Source: Pseudomonadota bacterium (GTDB lineage: Bacteria; Desulfobacterota; Desulfovibrionia; Desulfovibrionales; Desulfomicrobiaceae). Taken from it: a stretch of DNA of 64,000 nucleotides. Under the pieces are notes generated by a model. That model was not told the origin of the DNA. It searched no databases and was given only the letters and a program-made list of their open reading frames with translations. Both the position numbers and the translations under genes were made by a program. The stretch spans positions 293,255 to 357,254 of the forward strand of contig JAHIQM010000004.1 in the NCBI GenBank assembly GCA_018902545.1, written 5' to 3'. Position 1 is the stretch's first letter. Each line of letters starts with the position of its first letter. This document shows positions 1 to 9,100 of the stretch, in pieces.

Positions 1-455
1 GCGTGCAGGCCGCCAGGCCCAATCCGACCGATGCCAAGGGTATCAACGACGCATTGAAGCATCTGGGCGTCAATGCCGTCAACATTCCCGGCTGTCCGCC
101 CAACCCCTACAACCTGGTCGGAACCATCGTTCATCTCCTGACCCATAACCTGGCGATCCCGGAAATGGACGACATCAACCGCCCGCTGATGTTCTTCAAC
201 GAAACCGTGCACGAACTGTGCGAACGCCTGCCCCATTACGAAGCCGGCGAGTTCGCGCCCTCCTTTGATTCAGAAGAAGCGCGCAAGGGCTGGTGCCTGT
301 ATGAGCTTGGTTGCAAAGGCCCCACCACCTACAACAACTGTCCCAAGGTCAAGTTCAACCAGACAAACTGGCCCGTTCAGGCCGGCCACCCCTGCATCGG
401 GTGCAGTGAGCCCGATTTCTGGGATACCGCCTCGCCCTTCTACGAAGAAGCGTAA
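1..455 (+). CDS. hynA: [NiFe] hydrogenase small subunit, C-terminal part (5' end outside window)
   Basis: This is the last 150 or so residues of the electron-transfer subunit of a periplasmic uptake [NiFe] hydrogenase, which passes electrons from the Ni-Fe site through Fe-S clusters to cytochrome c3. The sequence shows the cysteine patterns expected for the medial and distal clusters, including [24 protein letters not shown] and a final [13 protein letters not shown]. The first codons of the window are internal, so no start is present. It is followed after 51 bases by the large subunit, the usual order for hynAB. The family assignment is strong; the exact subtype rests on the partner subunit. 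Confidence 0.96.
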   Translation, partial: VQAARPNPTDAKGINDALKHLGVNAVNIPGCPPNPYNLVGTIVHLLTHNLAIPEMDDINRPLMFFNETVHELCERLPHYEAGEFAPSFDSEEARKGWCLYELGCKGPTTYNNCPKVKFNQTNWPVQAGHPCIGCSEPDFWDTASPFYEEA

Positions 456-506
456 CAAGGCTGTCGCTTCAGGCTAAACTTTTACTGATTCCAGAGGAGA
501 GTACAT

Positions 507-2216
507 ATGTCCGGTTGCAAACCCAACCAAGCCCCGGGTGTCATCGCCACCCCCATGGATACAACCTTCAAGGGTCCCATCATCGTGGATCCCGTAACCC
601 GTATCGAAGGTCACCTCAAAATCGAAGTCGAAGTGGACCAGGGCAAGGTCACCAATGTCTGGTCCAGTTCCCAGCTCTTCCGTGGTCTGGAACTGATTTT
701 AAAAGGCCGCGATCCTCGCGACGCCCAGCACTTCACGCAGCGCGCCTGCGGCGTGTGCACCTATACCCACGCTTTGGCGTCCACCCGTTGCGTGGACAAC
801 GCCGTAGGAGTGGACAAGAACCTGCCCGACAACGCGCGACTGATCCGCAACCTGGTTCTGGCCGCCCAGTTCCTGCATGACCACATCGTGCATTTCTATC
901 ATCTGCATGCCCTCGACTGGGTCGATGTGACCGGAGCCCTGACCGCCGATCCCAAGAAGGCCGCGGCCATCGCCAACTCCATCTCGACCCGCGTGACCAA
1001 GGCCGAAGACCTCAAAGCCGTGCAGGACAGAGTCAAGGGCCTGGTCGATTCCGGCCAGCTCGGCATCTTCACCAACGCCTACTTCCTCGGCGGGCACAAG
1101 GCCTATTACCTGCCGGCCGAAGTGAACCTCATCGCCACCGCGCACTACCTCGAAGCCCTGCACCTGCAGGTCAAGGCCGCCCGCGCCATGGCCGTTTTCG
1201 GCGCCAAGAACCCGCACACCCAGTTCACAGTGGTTGGCGGCGTGACCTGTTACGAAAGCCTGACCGACGAACGCATCTCCGAATTTGTCGGCCTGTTCCA
1301 GGAAACCAAGCAGTTCATCGACGAATGCTACATCCCGGACCTGCTGGCCGTGGCGTCCTACTACAAGGATTGGGCGGGCATCGGCGGTACCACCAACTTC
1401 ATGAGCTTTGGCGAATTCCCGTCCGTCGAGAACGACATCAACAGCCGCTGGATACCCCAGGGCGTCATCTACAACCGCAACATCGGCAGTGTCGGCAATT
1501 TCGATCCCAAGCTGATCGAAGAACACGTCCGCCACAGCTGGTATCAGGGCGACAAGGCCCATCACCCCTATACGGGCGTGACCGAGCCTCAGTACACCAG
1601 CTACGAAGACCGCGACCGCTATTCCTGGATGAAGGCACCGCGCTATGACGGCAACTCCATGGAAACCGGCCCCCTGGCCACGATCCTGGTCGCCTACGGC
1701 AAGGGACACCCGGAAGTGAAGAAACTGGTCGATTACGTGCTGGGCTATCTTGGCGTCGGCGCTCCGGCCCTCTTCTCCACCCTCGGCCGTACGGCTGCGC
1801 GCGGTATCGAGACCAAGCTCATCGCCGACAAGCTCATGGACTGGGTCAACGAACTGGTCGAAAACGTGAAGAGCGGCAACAACAAGATCTACCAGGACTG
1901 GACCATGCCCGACGAGGCCGAAGGCGTCGGTTACGTCAACGCTCCTCGTGGCGCACTCAGCCACTGGATCAAGATCAAGGGCGGCAAGATCGAGAACTTC
2001 CAGCTCGTCGTGCCCTCGACCTGGAACTTCGGGCCGCGCTGCTCGGGCGGCAAAATGTCTGCGGTGGAAGAAGCGCTCATCGGCACTCCCATCGCCGATG
2101 CGGAACGTCCGGTGGAAATTCTGCGCACCGTGCACTCCTTTGATCCGTGCATCGCCTGCGGCGTGCATGTCATCGACTCCAAGACCAACCAGGTTCGCAA
2201 GTTCAAGATCCTGTAA
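507..2216 (+). CDS. hynB: [NiFe] hydrogenase large subunit
   Basis: This is the 569-residue catalytic subunit, holding the Ni-Fe(CN)2CO centre that splits or makes H2. The N-terminal metal-ligand motif RACGVCTYTH lies near residue 80 and the C-terminal motif DPCIACGVH at residues 546-554. Fifteen residues follow the last His, the length normally removed by the maturation protease. The C-terminal ligand codon is Cys, not TGA/Sec, so this is a [NiFe] and not a [NiFeSe] enzyme. The start ATG is preceded by a good GAGGAGA ribosome site. It is co-transcribed with the small subunit upstream, and the protease gene follows 85 bases downstream. Confidence 0.97.
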   Translation: MSGCKPNQAPGVIATPMDTTFKGPIIVDPVTRIEGHLKIEVEVDQGKVTNVWSSSQLFRGLELILKGRDPRDAQHFTQRACGVCTYTHALASTRCVDNAVGVDKNLPDNARLIRNLVLAAQFLHDHIVHFYHLHALDWVDVTGALTADPKKAAAIANSISTRVTKAEDLKAVQDRVKGLVDSGQLGIFTNAYFLGGHKAYYLPAEVNLIATAHYLEALHLQVKAARAMAVFGAKNPHTQFTVVGGVTCYESLTDERISEFVGLFQETKQFIDECYIPDLLAVASYYKDWAGIGGTTNFMSFGEFPSVENDINSRWIPQGVIYNRNIGSVGNFDPKLIEEHVRHSWYQGDKAHHPYTGVTEPQYTSYEDRDRYSWMKAPRYDGNSMETGPLATILVAYGKGHPEVKKLVDYVLGYLGVGAPALFSTLGRTAARGIETKLIADKLMDWVNELVENVKSGNNKIYQDWTMPDEAEGVGYVNAPRGALSHWIKIKGGKIENFQLVVPSTWNFGPRCSGGKMSAVEEALIGTPIADAERPVEILRTVHSFDPCIACGVHVIDSKTNQVRKFKIL

Positions 2217-2221
2217 GCAAG

Positions 2222-2245
2222 ATGGGCCCCGATTTCGGGGCCCAT
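2222..2245 (+). terminator. Perfect GC-rich hairpin after hynB
   Basis: A 10-bp perfect stem (ATGGGCCCCG / CGGGGCCCAT) with a 4-base loop lies 5 bases after the hynB stop. No T-run follows, so it may be an mRNA-stabilising or attenuating hairpin that lowers expression of the downstream protease rather than a full terminator. Confidence 0.6.
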
Positions 2246-2301
2246 TCCTCCCTTGAACCAATCCGCGAATTTGCGTAGCTGTTTCCCATTATATTTCAAA
2301 C

Positions 2302-2799
2302 ATGGACACGTGCATGACTGACAAGCGCATTCTCGTTCTTGGCGTGGGCAACATTCTTTTCACCGATGAAGGCATCGGCGTGCGCTGCATTGAGCAGATG
2401 CAGGAAAAGTACACGTTTTCAGACAACGTAACCCTTATGGACGGCGGCACCCTGGGCACCAGGCTGATGGGCCCCATCCTTGAAGCTGATTACCTCATCG
2501 TCTGCGACGCCGTGCTCTGCGACGACAAGCCCGGCTCCGTCTACCGGCTCATGGGCGAGGATCTGCGCAAAAGCCTGGCCTTTCGTGACTCCATGCATCA
2601 GACCGACCTCGTCGACACCCTGGGCATGTGCGAAATCGTCGGCAACCGCCCGGAGGCGGTGGTCATCGGCATGGAGCCTTTCGACTACGATTCCATGGCC
2701 CTGGAACTCTCTCCCACGGCGCTCTCGTCCATGCCCGTGATGATCGAATCGGTCATCCACGAGATAAAGAGCGCCGGAGGAACCTGCACCCCAAACTAA
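2302..2799 (+). CDS. hynC: Hydrogenase maturation protease (HyaD/HupD family)
   Basis: This 165-residue protein belongs to the endopeptidase family that removes the C-terminal peptide of the [NiFe] large subunit after nickel insertion. The N-terminal LVLGVGNILFTDEGIGV is the family signature with the Ni-sensing Glu/Asp residues (E in DEGIGV). A conserved DGGTLG and a mid-protein LIVCDAV with the second Asp also match. The likely substrate is HynB just upstream. Two in-frame starts are possible: 2302 (MDTCM) or 2314 (MTDKRI). The latter aligns better with the usual N-terminus, and neither has a strong ribosome site. hypC follows after 9 bases. Confidence 0.95.
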   Translation: MDTCMTDKRILVLGVGNILFTDEGIGVRCIEQMQEKYTFSDNVTLMDGGTLGTRLMGPILEADYLIVCDAVLCDDKPGSVYRLMGEDLRKSLAFRDSMHQTDLVDTLGMCEIVGNRPEAVVIGMEPFDYDSMALELSPTALSSMPVMIESVIHEIKSAGGTCTPN

Positions 2800-2808
2800 G
2801 GAGCCGTT

Positions 2809-3087
2809 ATGTGTCTGGCCATTCCAGTCAAGATTGAATCCATCGAGAACGGCGTGGCGCAGTGCCGCGTCGGTGAAGGCGAAACCTTTGTCACCGCGTC
2901 CCTCATGCTCCTCGACGGAGAGGTGGCCCTTGGCGATTACGTCATCATCCACGCCGGCTTTGCCATCCGCAAGCTCGATCTGCTTGAAGCGCAGCAAACC
3001 CTGACCATTCTGCGCGATCTGGCCAACGCCTACGAGGAAGTGCAGCGCAAATACGACCAGGAGGCGCTGGACCGTGCCAAGGCCTGA
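2809..3087 (+). CDS. hypC: Hydrogenase assembly chaperone HypC
   Basis: This 92-residue HypC/HupF protein delivers the Fe(CN)2CO unit, together with HypD, to the large-subunit precursor. It begins with the diagnostic MCLAIPVKI, in which Cys2 is the iron-ligand residue. A family-typical GDYVIIHAGFAI follows near residue 45, and the acidic/amphipathic C-terminus is normal for the family. A GGAG ribosome site precedes the ATG. It lies directly after the maturation protease and overlaps the next gene by 14 bases, so all three are probably one transcript. hypA and hypB are 5.6 kb downstream; hypD, E and F are not in the window. Confidence 0.96.
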   Translation: MCLAIPVKIESIENGVAQCRVGEGETFVTASLMLLDGEVALGDYVIIHAGFAIRKLDLLEAQQTLTILRDLANAYEEVQRKYDQEALDRAKA

Positions 3088-3898
3088 CCCGGACAAGGCC
3101 CTCGGGAGCCTTTTTGGCCTGGCGGTCTGCGAAGCCCTGGCCGGATCAAACCCGGGCGATGTGTCCGAAGACGCGCCGCTGACTCCGGGCCTGTGGGGCG
3201 ACGGAACCGCCATGGCCCTGAGCCTGGCCGAGAGTCTGATCGAAAACAGGGGTATGGATCAGCGCGATCAGATGGTTCGCTACACGAGCTGGCTGCGCTA
3301 CGGGTACCTCAGCTCGACCGAAACCTGCGATTTCATCGACGAGACCGTCAAACAGGCCATCCTGCGCTTCGAGCGCACCTGGAACCCGCTGGACGAGAGC
3401 CTGACCAAGGGTGACGCCTGCCTGGCCAGGGTCGCCCCGGTAGTGGTGTACTTCTCCTCTACGCGGGAAGACATGCTGGCGGCTGTGGCCGGAGCAACCA
3501 TGACCACGCACTCCGACCCCCAGAGCCTGGACGCCTGCAGGCTGCTGGCAGCCATGATGTTTGATGCCTTGCACGGCGCCGGGAAAGGGAACGTCCTGCG
3601 CCCGGCACTGCCGGACAATCTCTGCCCCGAAATCGCAGACCTGTGCACCAAGGTGTCCATGGCGGCCCAGAGCCCGGCGGGGCTCTCCCTGCAGGCGGCT
3701 ATGATCGCCTTCCAGGACAGCACATCCTTTGCCGAAGGCAGCCTCCGTTGCCTTCCCCATGGCCCACGAGCCCTGGCCGCGTATGGTCAGCTGGCAGGGG
3801 CATGGTACGGGGAAAAGAACATCCCGCAAATCTGGCGGCACAGTCTTGCCCGCCATAACGTCTTGGAACAAATGGGAAATCAGCTACTGCGCGATTGA
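3074..3898 (+). CDS. DraG-like ADP-ribosylglycohydrolase family protein, likely catalytically degenerate
   Basis: This 274-residue protein starts with GTG inside the end of hypC. The C-terminal block AAYGQLAGAWYGEKNIP is characteristic of the ADP-ribosylglycohydrolase (DraG/ARH) fold, as are GLAVCEALA near the N-terminus and GLWGDGTAMALSLA near residue 40. The metal-binding positions are altered: family TDDT reads GDGT, the N-terminal GDALG reads CEALA, and the C-terminal DTDT region reads HGPRAL. The fold is therefore recognisable but the dinuclear metal site appears lost. Overlap with hypC suggests a function tied to hydrogenase assembly or regulation, but this is inference. Another ADP-ribose-binding role is possible. 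Confidence 0.75.
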   Translation: MPRPDPDKALGSLFGLAVCEALAGSNPGDVSEDAPLTPGLWGDGTAMALSLAESLIENRGMDQRDQMVRYTSWLRYGYLSSTETCDFIDETVKQAILRFERTWNPLDESLTKGDACLARVAPVVVYFSSTREDMLAAVAGATMTTHSDPQSLDACRLLAAMMFDALHGAGKGNVLRPALPDNLCPEIADLCTKVSMAAQSPAGLSLQAAMIAFQDSTSFAEGSLRCLPHGPRALAAYGQLAGAWYGEKNIPQIWRHSLARHNVLEQMGNQLLRD

Positions 3899-4054
3899 GC
3901 TTTACCAAACTTGCCAAAATCGAACACCGTCCGTAGCATATACAATGCTTGCGGCGTTTCCTCGCGACCCTGGCCGCCCCCTGACATCCGGACCTGCGGA
4001 CCTTGACCGCCTTCCAACGCTCACGACTTCAAACACAAACAACAGGCATTTGGT

Positions 4055-5362
4055 ATGAAAAACCCCATTTCTTCAGCTTTTTTTCTTGTCATGCTGCTCC
4101 TTCTTGGAGCCTTGGGAGCCATGTATTATGTCAAAGCGGAGTGGACTCCGCCCACCCTGGCGCTGACCCCCGAACAATCCACAGCCAGCACCCGGACAGT
4201 GTTCACCATCACGGCGGCGGACAAGGACTCGGCCCTGCACAGTCTGCATGTCGTGGCAGTTCAGGGCGGCAACACAGTGGACATCATCAACAAGACCCTG
4301 CCCCCCGGCACCAGGGAACTGCGCGAGGAGTTTTCCCTGCCCAAGGCTGGGCTAAAAAACGAACCCCTGACCCTGACGATCACGGTCAAGGACACATCCT
4401 GGCATCGTCTGGGGCGCGGCAACAGAGCCCAGATCGTACGTCAGATGGACATCGACTCCAAACCGCCGGTCATCTCCGTTCTGTCCGGCCAGCATAACGT
4501 CAATCACGGCGGAACAGGCCTGGTGGTTTACAGCACCAACGAGGAACTGGCCGTCAGCGGCGTGAGACTGGGCGACCACTTTTTTCCCGGCTACCCCTAC
4601 CAGCCTGGCAAGTATCTGTCTTTCTTCGCTCTTCCATACAACATCGACCCCAAAGCCGTGACGCCGGTACTGGTGGCCACCGATCTGGCCGGCAACGAGT
4701 CCACGGTGGGCTTCAACTTCCGCCCGCTGATGAAGAAATTCAAGCACGACAGCATCAACATTTCCGATAATTTCCTGCAGTCCAAAATGGGCCAGTTCGC
4801 GGATCTCTACCCCGACGCGACCACCCCCATCGACCTCTTTCTGAAGGTCAATTCCGAGCTGCGGGCCAAGAACGTGAACTTCCTAGTCGAACTTGGCAAG
4901 GATACCGTGCCCCAGAAACTCTGGGACGGCACCTTCGTCCGTCTGCCCAACAGCGCGCCCATGGCCGCCTTCGCCGACAACCGCACCTACCTGTACCAGA
5001 GCAATGCCGTCGACAACCAGACCCACCTCGGCGTGGACCTCGCGTCACTGGCGGCCTCGCCGGTTCCGGCCGGCAACACCGGACGCATCGTGCTGGCGGA
5101 ATTCATGGGCATCTACGGCAACGTGGTGGTCATCGACCATGGCTTCGGACTACAGTCACTGTATTCGCACTTGAGCGAAATTCATGTGCAGACAGGGGAA
5201 ACGGTCCAGCGCAGCCAGATCATCGGCAAAACAGGGGCCACGGGCATGGCAGGAGGCGACCATCTGCATTTCGGCGTGCTCGTTTCCGGCATCGAGGTGC
5301 AGCCCATCGAATGGTGGGACCCGCAGTGGATCGACCACAACATCACCTCCAAGTTGAACTGA
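4055..5362 (+). CDS. Membrane-anchored M23 family metallopeptidase
   Basis: This 435-residue protein has an N-terminal membrane anchor (about residues 5-25, AFFLVMLLLLGALGAMYYV). A long extracytoplasmic region with Ig-like character follows, then a C-terminal LytM/M23 peptidase domain. The Zn ligands are visible as HLGVD (H-x3-D, about residue 325) and HLHFGV (HxH, about residue 403). Such enzymes cut peptidoglycan cross-links in the periplasm, or act as regulators when degenerate; here the ligands are intact. It stands alone, with its own terminator directly downstream. Confidence 0.9.
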   Translation: MKNPISSAFFLVMLLLLGALGAMYYVKAEWTPPTLALTPEQSTASTRTVFTITAADKDSALHSLHVVAVQGGNTVDIINKTLPPGTRELREEFSLPKAGLKNEPLTLTITVKDTSWHRLGRGNRAQIVRQMDIDSKPPVISVLSGQHNVNHGGTGLVVYSTNEELAVSGVRLGDHFFPGYPYQPGKYLSFFALPYNIDPKAVTPVLVATDLAGNESTVGFNFRPLMKKFKHDSINISDNFLQSKMGQFADLYPDATTPIDLFLKVNSELRAKNVNFLVELGKDTVPQKLWDGTFVRLPNSAPMAAFADNRTYLYQSNAVDNQTHLGVDLASLAASPVPAGNTGRIVLAEFMGIYGNVVVIDHGFGLQSLYSHLSEIHVQTGETVQRSQIIGKTGATGMAGGDHLHFGVLVSGIEVQPIEWWDPQWIDHNITSKLN

Positions 5363-5365
5363 AAA

Positions 5366-5392
5366 AAGGCCCCCGCGGGCCTTTTCCTTTTT
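5366..5392 (+). terminator. Rho-independent terminator after the M23 gene
   Basis: A stem AAGGCCC / GGGCCTT with a 4-base loop is followed by a T-rich tract (TTCCTTTTT), starting 4 bases after the stop codon. Confidence 0.85.
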
Positions 5393-5479
5393 CAGTCCCC
5401 GTTGCAGGGATGACAGTCCGGGATACGGTGCGCTACAAGAGGCTTCAGCCCCGCACCTCAAACCAGCAGCGAGAACGCC

Positions 5480-5794
5480 ATGACCGAATATTCAAATGTC
5501 ACCGTGCTGAAGAAAGCCAACGTCTATTTCGACGGCAAGGTCACCAGCCGCACGGTTGTTTTTTCCGATGGAACAAAAAAAACCCTGGGGATCATGCTGC
5601 CTGGGGAGTACGAATTCGGCACCGCCGAAAAAGAACTGATGGAAATCCAGTCCGGCGACCTGGATGTGCTTCTGCCCGGCGAAACCGTCTGGAAAACCAT
5701 ACGTGACGGCATGACTTTTAACGTCCCGGCAAATTCCAAATTTTCGCTCAGAGTCCGGGCAGTCACCGACTACTGCTGCTCTTTCCTCAAATAA
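5480..5794 (+). CDS. ppnP: Pyrimidine/purine nucleoside phosphorylase PpnP (DUF1255)
   Basis: This 104-residue single-domain cupin matches the PpnP family in length and content. It has [14 protein letters not shown] near the N-terminus, the central [13 protein letters not shown], and [20 protein letters not shown] near the C-terminus. Family members phosphorolyse several nucleosides to free base and ribose-1-phosphate in the cytoplasm. It has its own intergenic region upstream and converges on the CBS-domain gene across a shared terminator. Confidence 0.93.
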   Translation: MTEYSNVTVLKKANVYFDGKVTSRTVVFSDGTKKTLGIMLPGEYEFGTAEKELMEIQSGDLDVLLPGETVWKTIRDGMTFNVPANSKFSLRVRAVTDYCCSFLK

Positions 5795-5811
5795 CGATGC
5801 CCTTTCACACA

Positions 5812-5848
5812 AAAATCGGCCGCGAACCTTGTGCTCGCGGCCGATTTT
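5812..5848. terminator. Bidirectional terminator between ppnP and the CBS gene
   Basis: A 14-bp perfect stem (AAAATCGGCCGCGA / TCGCGGCCGATTTT) with a 9-base loop has A- and T-rich flanks, so it can terminate both converging genes. Confidence 0.9.
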
Positions 5849-5883
5849 GTTGTTGGCCGCTTGTTTTCGGCGCAAGTCAAGGA

Positions 5884-6537
5884 TTACGCCCACTCCTGCT
5901 CGAAACGCTCCGGCCCGGCGATCCTGTAGCCTTTGTCCGTCAGCACCCTCTGCAAGGCTTCGGCGTCGTCGGTGCGGACCCGGAAGACCAGCAGTCGCTG
6001 ATTGCCGCGAAAAAAGGTCGAGGTGGACAGGATGTTCACCCCCAGGTCGAAAAAAAGCCTGCTGATCTCGGCCATGAGTCCTTTGCGATCCTCGACCTCG
6101 ATGGCGATGCGATGTCCCCCGAGTTCCAGGCCCATTTCCTCCACCAGCACGGCCAGCATGGAACCCCGGCTGATGTAGCCTTTGAGTCGCTCATTTTTGT
6201 CGACCACGGCCAGTCCGGCCAGATCCCTGTCGTGCATGATCTTGGCCGCGACCTCGATTTCCGTTTCAGGGGTCACGGTGGGCATGCCGCCACGCACCAG
6301 TTCTTTGACAGTCATCCGCGAGAGAAGGTAATTTAATTCATGTTTGCTGAATGTGGTCGCTCCCGAAGGCAATGCGGCTCGAATATCCTCCTTGGCCACA
6401 TATCCTTTGAGTTTTCCGCTTTCAAGCACAAGCAAAATCCAGAGCCTGTTTTCCTCCATCATGCGATCCGCCTTGACGATCAGCGTATCGGAAGTGATGG
6501 TGGGGACATGTTTATCCATGGCAAGGCCTACATACAT
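5884..6537 (-). CDS. CBS-pair and ACT-domain protein
   Basis: This 217-residue cytoplasmic protein has two CBS motifs, roughly residues 7-55 (from MDKHVPTITSD) and 78-135 (from MPTVTPETEIEVAAKIM). A C-terminal ACT-like segment starts at HRIAIEVEDRKGLMAEI. The family (AcuB-like) binds adenine nucleotides or amino acids and acts as a regulator; the ligand cannot be told from sequence. The start MYVGLAMD is chosen because AAGGAG lies 7 bases upstream; an upstream in-frame start would add 14 residues. It is divergent from the LysM gene. Confidence 0.88.
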   Translation of the reverse strand: MYVGLAMDKHVPTITSDTLIVKADRMMEENRLWILLVLESGKLKGYVAKEDIRAALPSGATTFSKHELNYLLSRMTVKELVRGGMPTVTPETEIEVAAKIMHDRDLAGLAVVDKNERLKGYISRGSMLAVLVEEMGLELGGHRIAIEVEDRKGLMAEISRLFFDLGVNILSTSTFFRGNQRLLVFRVRTDDAEALQRVLTDKGYRIAGPERFEQEWA

Positions 6538-6669
6538 GCTATACTCCTTTGAGTCGTTCGAGTGAATCCCTTTACGCAAAGTGCAGTGACAGTCCGCATC
6601 CTTTTTGCTATATCCTTGTTTCCATTACCGGAAACAATTGCCCACAAAAAACGGGGCCTCTTGAAAAAC

Positions 6670-8370
6670 ATGAGACGTGCTGTCCTTCTTATTCTCGCTC
6701 TATGCTTCCTGACAAGCATAACCAGCCCGGGATTTTCAGAAAAACCGCTGCGTCTTTTTTTTGAAAAAAATATCGCCGTTGAGCGCCAGCCTGGCGAAGA
6801 GCATGTCGTCAAGCAGGGAGAATGGCTGTTCAAGATACTGGAATCCAAGGGATATTCTTCTTCGGAAATTCAACGGCTCCTGCCGGACATCCAGTCCCTG
6901 AACCCGCATATCCCGGACGTAAACCGATTGATGCCGGGCCAGGTCATCCAGATCCCCGAAATTTCCTCCCAAGCGGCCGCCGTCGTGGTCAGGCCAAAGC
7001 CAACCAAGCCTCCCGGGTCATACGAAAAAATGCCCTACGTTGTCCGCGCCGGGGACACGCTCGTCCAGATCCTGCAGGCCCAAGGGGTGCCTACAAAACT
7101 GATATTCAGCCAGTATATGGACCTGTTTCTGTCGCTGAACCCCGATGTCCCGGACAGCAACACGCTGCGCATCGGACAGGAAATCATCCTCCCGGTCACC
7201 AGCCAGGATAAACAGGCCCAGCCCCCCGCACCACCCCTGCCGCCGGCCCCAAAACAGGCGCAAACAATCGCCGCGCAGCCCCGGCCGCCCGCCGCAGCCG
7301 TCTCGTCCCAAACCGGCACGATCCAGGCCGCCAGGCAGCCCGCAAGCATCCAGGCCGCACCGGCTGCGCAGCCCGCTTCAACTCCGCCACGACCGCAAAT
7401 CACGCCCGAAGTATTGCCGGCTTCTCCCTCCGTTTCGGGGAGCGCAGGACTGACTGATGGGAGCAACGCCACAACGACGGCAAAAAAGAACGAGCGCGTT
7501 CCCCGCACCGGTCTGCCACTGGTCAAGACCATACTGGAAGAGATGCGCTTTAAATTCGTGCCCGGTGACGAGAGCATGTTCCCCCTCCCCGGTTCGCAGT
7601 GGCTCATCGTCAAGATGCAGGAAACCCCTTTGGTGGAAGCGCCCTGGGGAGAAAAAATCCTGTTCTGCCCCGTGCCCAAAAACGCCGAATGGATTCAGAA
7701 CGCCAACAAGCTGGGCATGAAAGTCTGCACCATTTCCCCGCGCTGGGATCTGCAGGAAGTGCTGAATAAACTCGCCACATCTTTTCCCAAACATTTCCGT
7801 CTGTGGGGGGCGGGCCAGGATCTCGTGCTTTCCCACGACGGCGTGGGCGTGACGCTGCAGTCCCCGCAGATAGCCATCATGGAACGCGGCGGGCAGAAAC
7901 GCATCCATCAGGTCTGGACTAGGCAGACTCCTGAAACCGCGCCCCTGCCCCAGGGCCTGCATGAGGTACTGGAAACGGCGCAGGTCAGGCTCATCGAACT
8001 CGACGCCTACAACGAACTCTCGCGCCTGCCGACACGCCCCCGCGAGTCCATCTACGTTCCCGTAGCCACACACATGGAACTGATCCGGGCCATGAACCCG
8101 AGCGACCCGGAGCAGACCTTCGGCCAGACCATGCCCGACTCGCTGGGATCGCTGCTGCAGGTGCTGCGCGACAAGGATCTGCTGCGCCAGGGCATGGTCC
8201 ATGTATCGTGGTCATCCGGGCTGCAGAACCGCATCGCGGTGCAGGTACCGGCCTGGACAGTGTCCGGCGGAACAGCCCGGATCATCATCCTGGACCGGCG
8301 CTTTTCCGATCCCTACCTCGTCTCCGTCCTCTCCAACGAGGGCTACACCTGCTTCGTGCTTCCGGACTGA
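6670..8370 (+). CDS. Secreted LysM-repeat protein
   Basis: From the ATG at 6670 this encodes 566 residues with a clear signal peptide (MRRAVLLILALCFLTSIT). Two LysM peptidoglycan-binding repeats follow (HVVKQGEWLFKILESKGYS... and YVVRAGDTLVQILQAQGVP..., each ending in PGQVIQIPE or IGQEIILPV). A Pro/Ala/Gln-rich linker and a C-terminal region of about 300 residues that I do not recognise complete the protein. A GTG start 36 codons upstream would bury the signal peptide, so it was rejected. The role is probably envelope- or cell-wall-linked. It is divergent from the CBS gene and followed by a small gene after 17 bases. Confidence 0.85.
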   Translation: MRRAVLLILALCFLTSITSPGFSEKPLRLFFEKNIAVERQPGEEHVVKQGEWLFKILESKGYSSSEIQRLLPDIQSLNPHIPDVNRLMPGQVIQIPEISSQAAAVVVRPKPTKPPGSYEKMPYVVRAGDTLVQILQAQGVPTKLIFSQYMDLFLSLNPDVPDSNTLRIGQEIILPVTSQDKQAQPPAPPLPPAPKQAQTIAAQPRPPAAAVSSQTGTIQAARQPASIQAAPAAQPASTPPRPQITPEVLPASPSVSGSAGLTDGSNATTTAKKNERVPRTGLPLVKTILEEMRFKFVPGDESMFPLPGSQWLIVKMQETPLVEAPWGEKILFCPVPKNAEWIQNANKLGMKVCTISPRWDLQEVLNKLATSFPKHFRLWGAGQDLVLSHDGVGVTLQSPQIAIMERGGQKRIHQVWTRQTPETAPLPQGLHEVLETAQVRLIELDAYNELSRLPTRPRESIYVPVATHMELIRAMNPSDPEQTFGQTMPDSLGSLLQVLRDKDLLRQGMVHVSWSSGLQNRIAVQVPAWTVSGGTARIIILDRRFSDPYLVSVLSNEGYTCFVLPD

Positions 8371-8387
8371 GCTTCAAGGACCATCCC

Positions 8388-8717
8388 ATGCCCCACGACT
8401 TTCGCGTTTACGGCCATCTGGCCGGACTTGACGAGCTTCAACTGAAGAATTGCCTTGCACATCTGTCCGCCTACGAATGCGAGACGAGCGGGCATGTCCT
8501 TGATTTTGTGCACGAAGGCGGGTTCATCGACGTGGACAGTGACCTTGAAGCCCTGCTGCCCCTTGTCGGCCCCAGTGCGCGCGGCGTCATCGACATCATC
8601 AACCACCAGGACTGGGAGATGCACCGCTGCACCCTCTTAAGCGGCGTCCTGACGCGCACCCGCATTGATCTGGACAACGCCCTGGACACGGCTTACGCAT
8701 CGGAGCGCCGCTCATAA
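8388..8717 (+). CDS. Conserved hypothetical protein
   Basis: This 109-residue cytoplasmic protein (MPHDFRVYGHLAGLDELQ...) has no signal peptide or membrane segment. It is acidic, with a C-terminal segment (HRCTLLSGVLTRTRIDLDNA). It lies in a tight run LysM gene - this gene - hypA (16 bases to hypA), so it is probably co-transcribed. I do not recognise the family. Confidence 0.7.
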   Translation: MPHDFRVYGHLAGLDELQLKNCLAHLSAYECETSGHVLDFVHEGGFIDVDSDLEALLPLVGPSARGVIDIINHQDWEMHRCTLLSGVLTRTRIDLDNALDTAYASERRS

Positions 8718-8733
8718 CCCTAACGGAGTCAAC

Positions 8734-9087
8734 ATGCACGAACTGTCCATTGCCGAAAGCCTGATCAAGATCATCGGCGAGGAAATGGCCAAGCACGGCC
8801 TCAAAAAACTGCACTCGGTCAAGATCGTTTACGGTCAGATTTCGGCCATCGTGCCCGAGGCACTGGAAATGGCCTTTGAAGTTCTGACCGTGGACACCCC
8901 TTTTGCCGGAGCTGCAATGGAGATCGAGGTCAAACCCATGGTCGTGCGCTGCCGCCAGTGCGGCCAGGAATTCAGCCCCACCCAGGAACAGCGCCTCATC
9001 ATGCCCTGCCCGCAGTGTGCGACGGAACTGGGGCATGAGATCATCTCCGGCCGCGAACTCTACATAGAAAACATCGAAGCCGAATAA
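8734..9087 (+). CDS. hypA: Hydrogenase nickel incorporation protein HypA
   Basis: This 117-residue protein starts with the diagnostic MHELSIAESL; His2 and Glu3 are the Ni ligands. The C-terminal zinc site has two CxxC pairs (CRQCGQ near residue 70 and CPQCAT near residue 90). HypA delivers nickel with HypB to the large subunit. It is directly followed by hypB (13-base gap, GGAGG ribosome site). Confidence 0.97.
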   Translation: MHELSIAESLIKIIGEEMAKHGLKKLHSVKIVYGQISAIVPEALEMAFEVLTVDTPFAGAAMEIEVKPMVVRCRQCGQEFSPTQEQRLIMPCPQCATELGHEIISGRELYIENIEAE

Positions 9088-9100
9088 CACGGAGGAAAGC

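Noticed and set aside
2100..2216. [NiFeSe] hydrogenase, known in this bacterial group
   Set aside because: The C-terminal ligand codon is Cys in DPCIACGVH; there is no in-frame TGA.
699..2261. A 520-codon minus-strand reading frame opposite hynB
   Set aside because: It is a GC-rich shadow of the hydrogenase large subunit with no family features.
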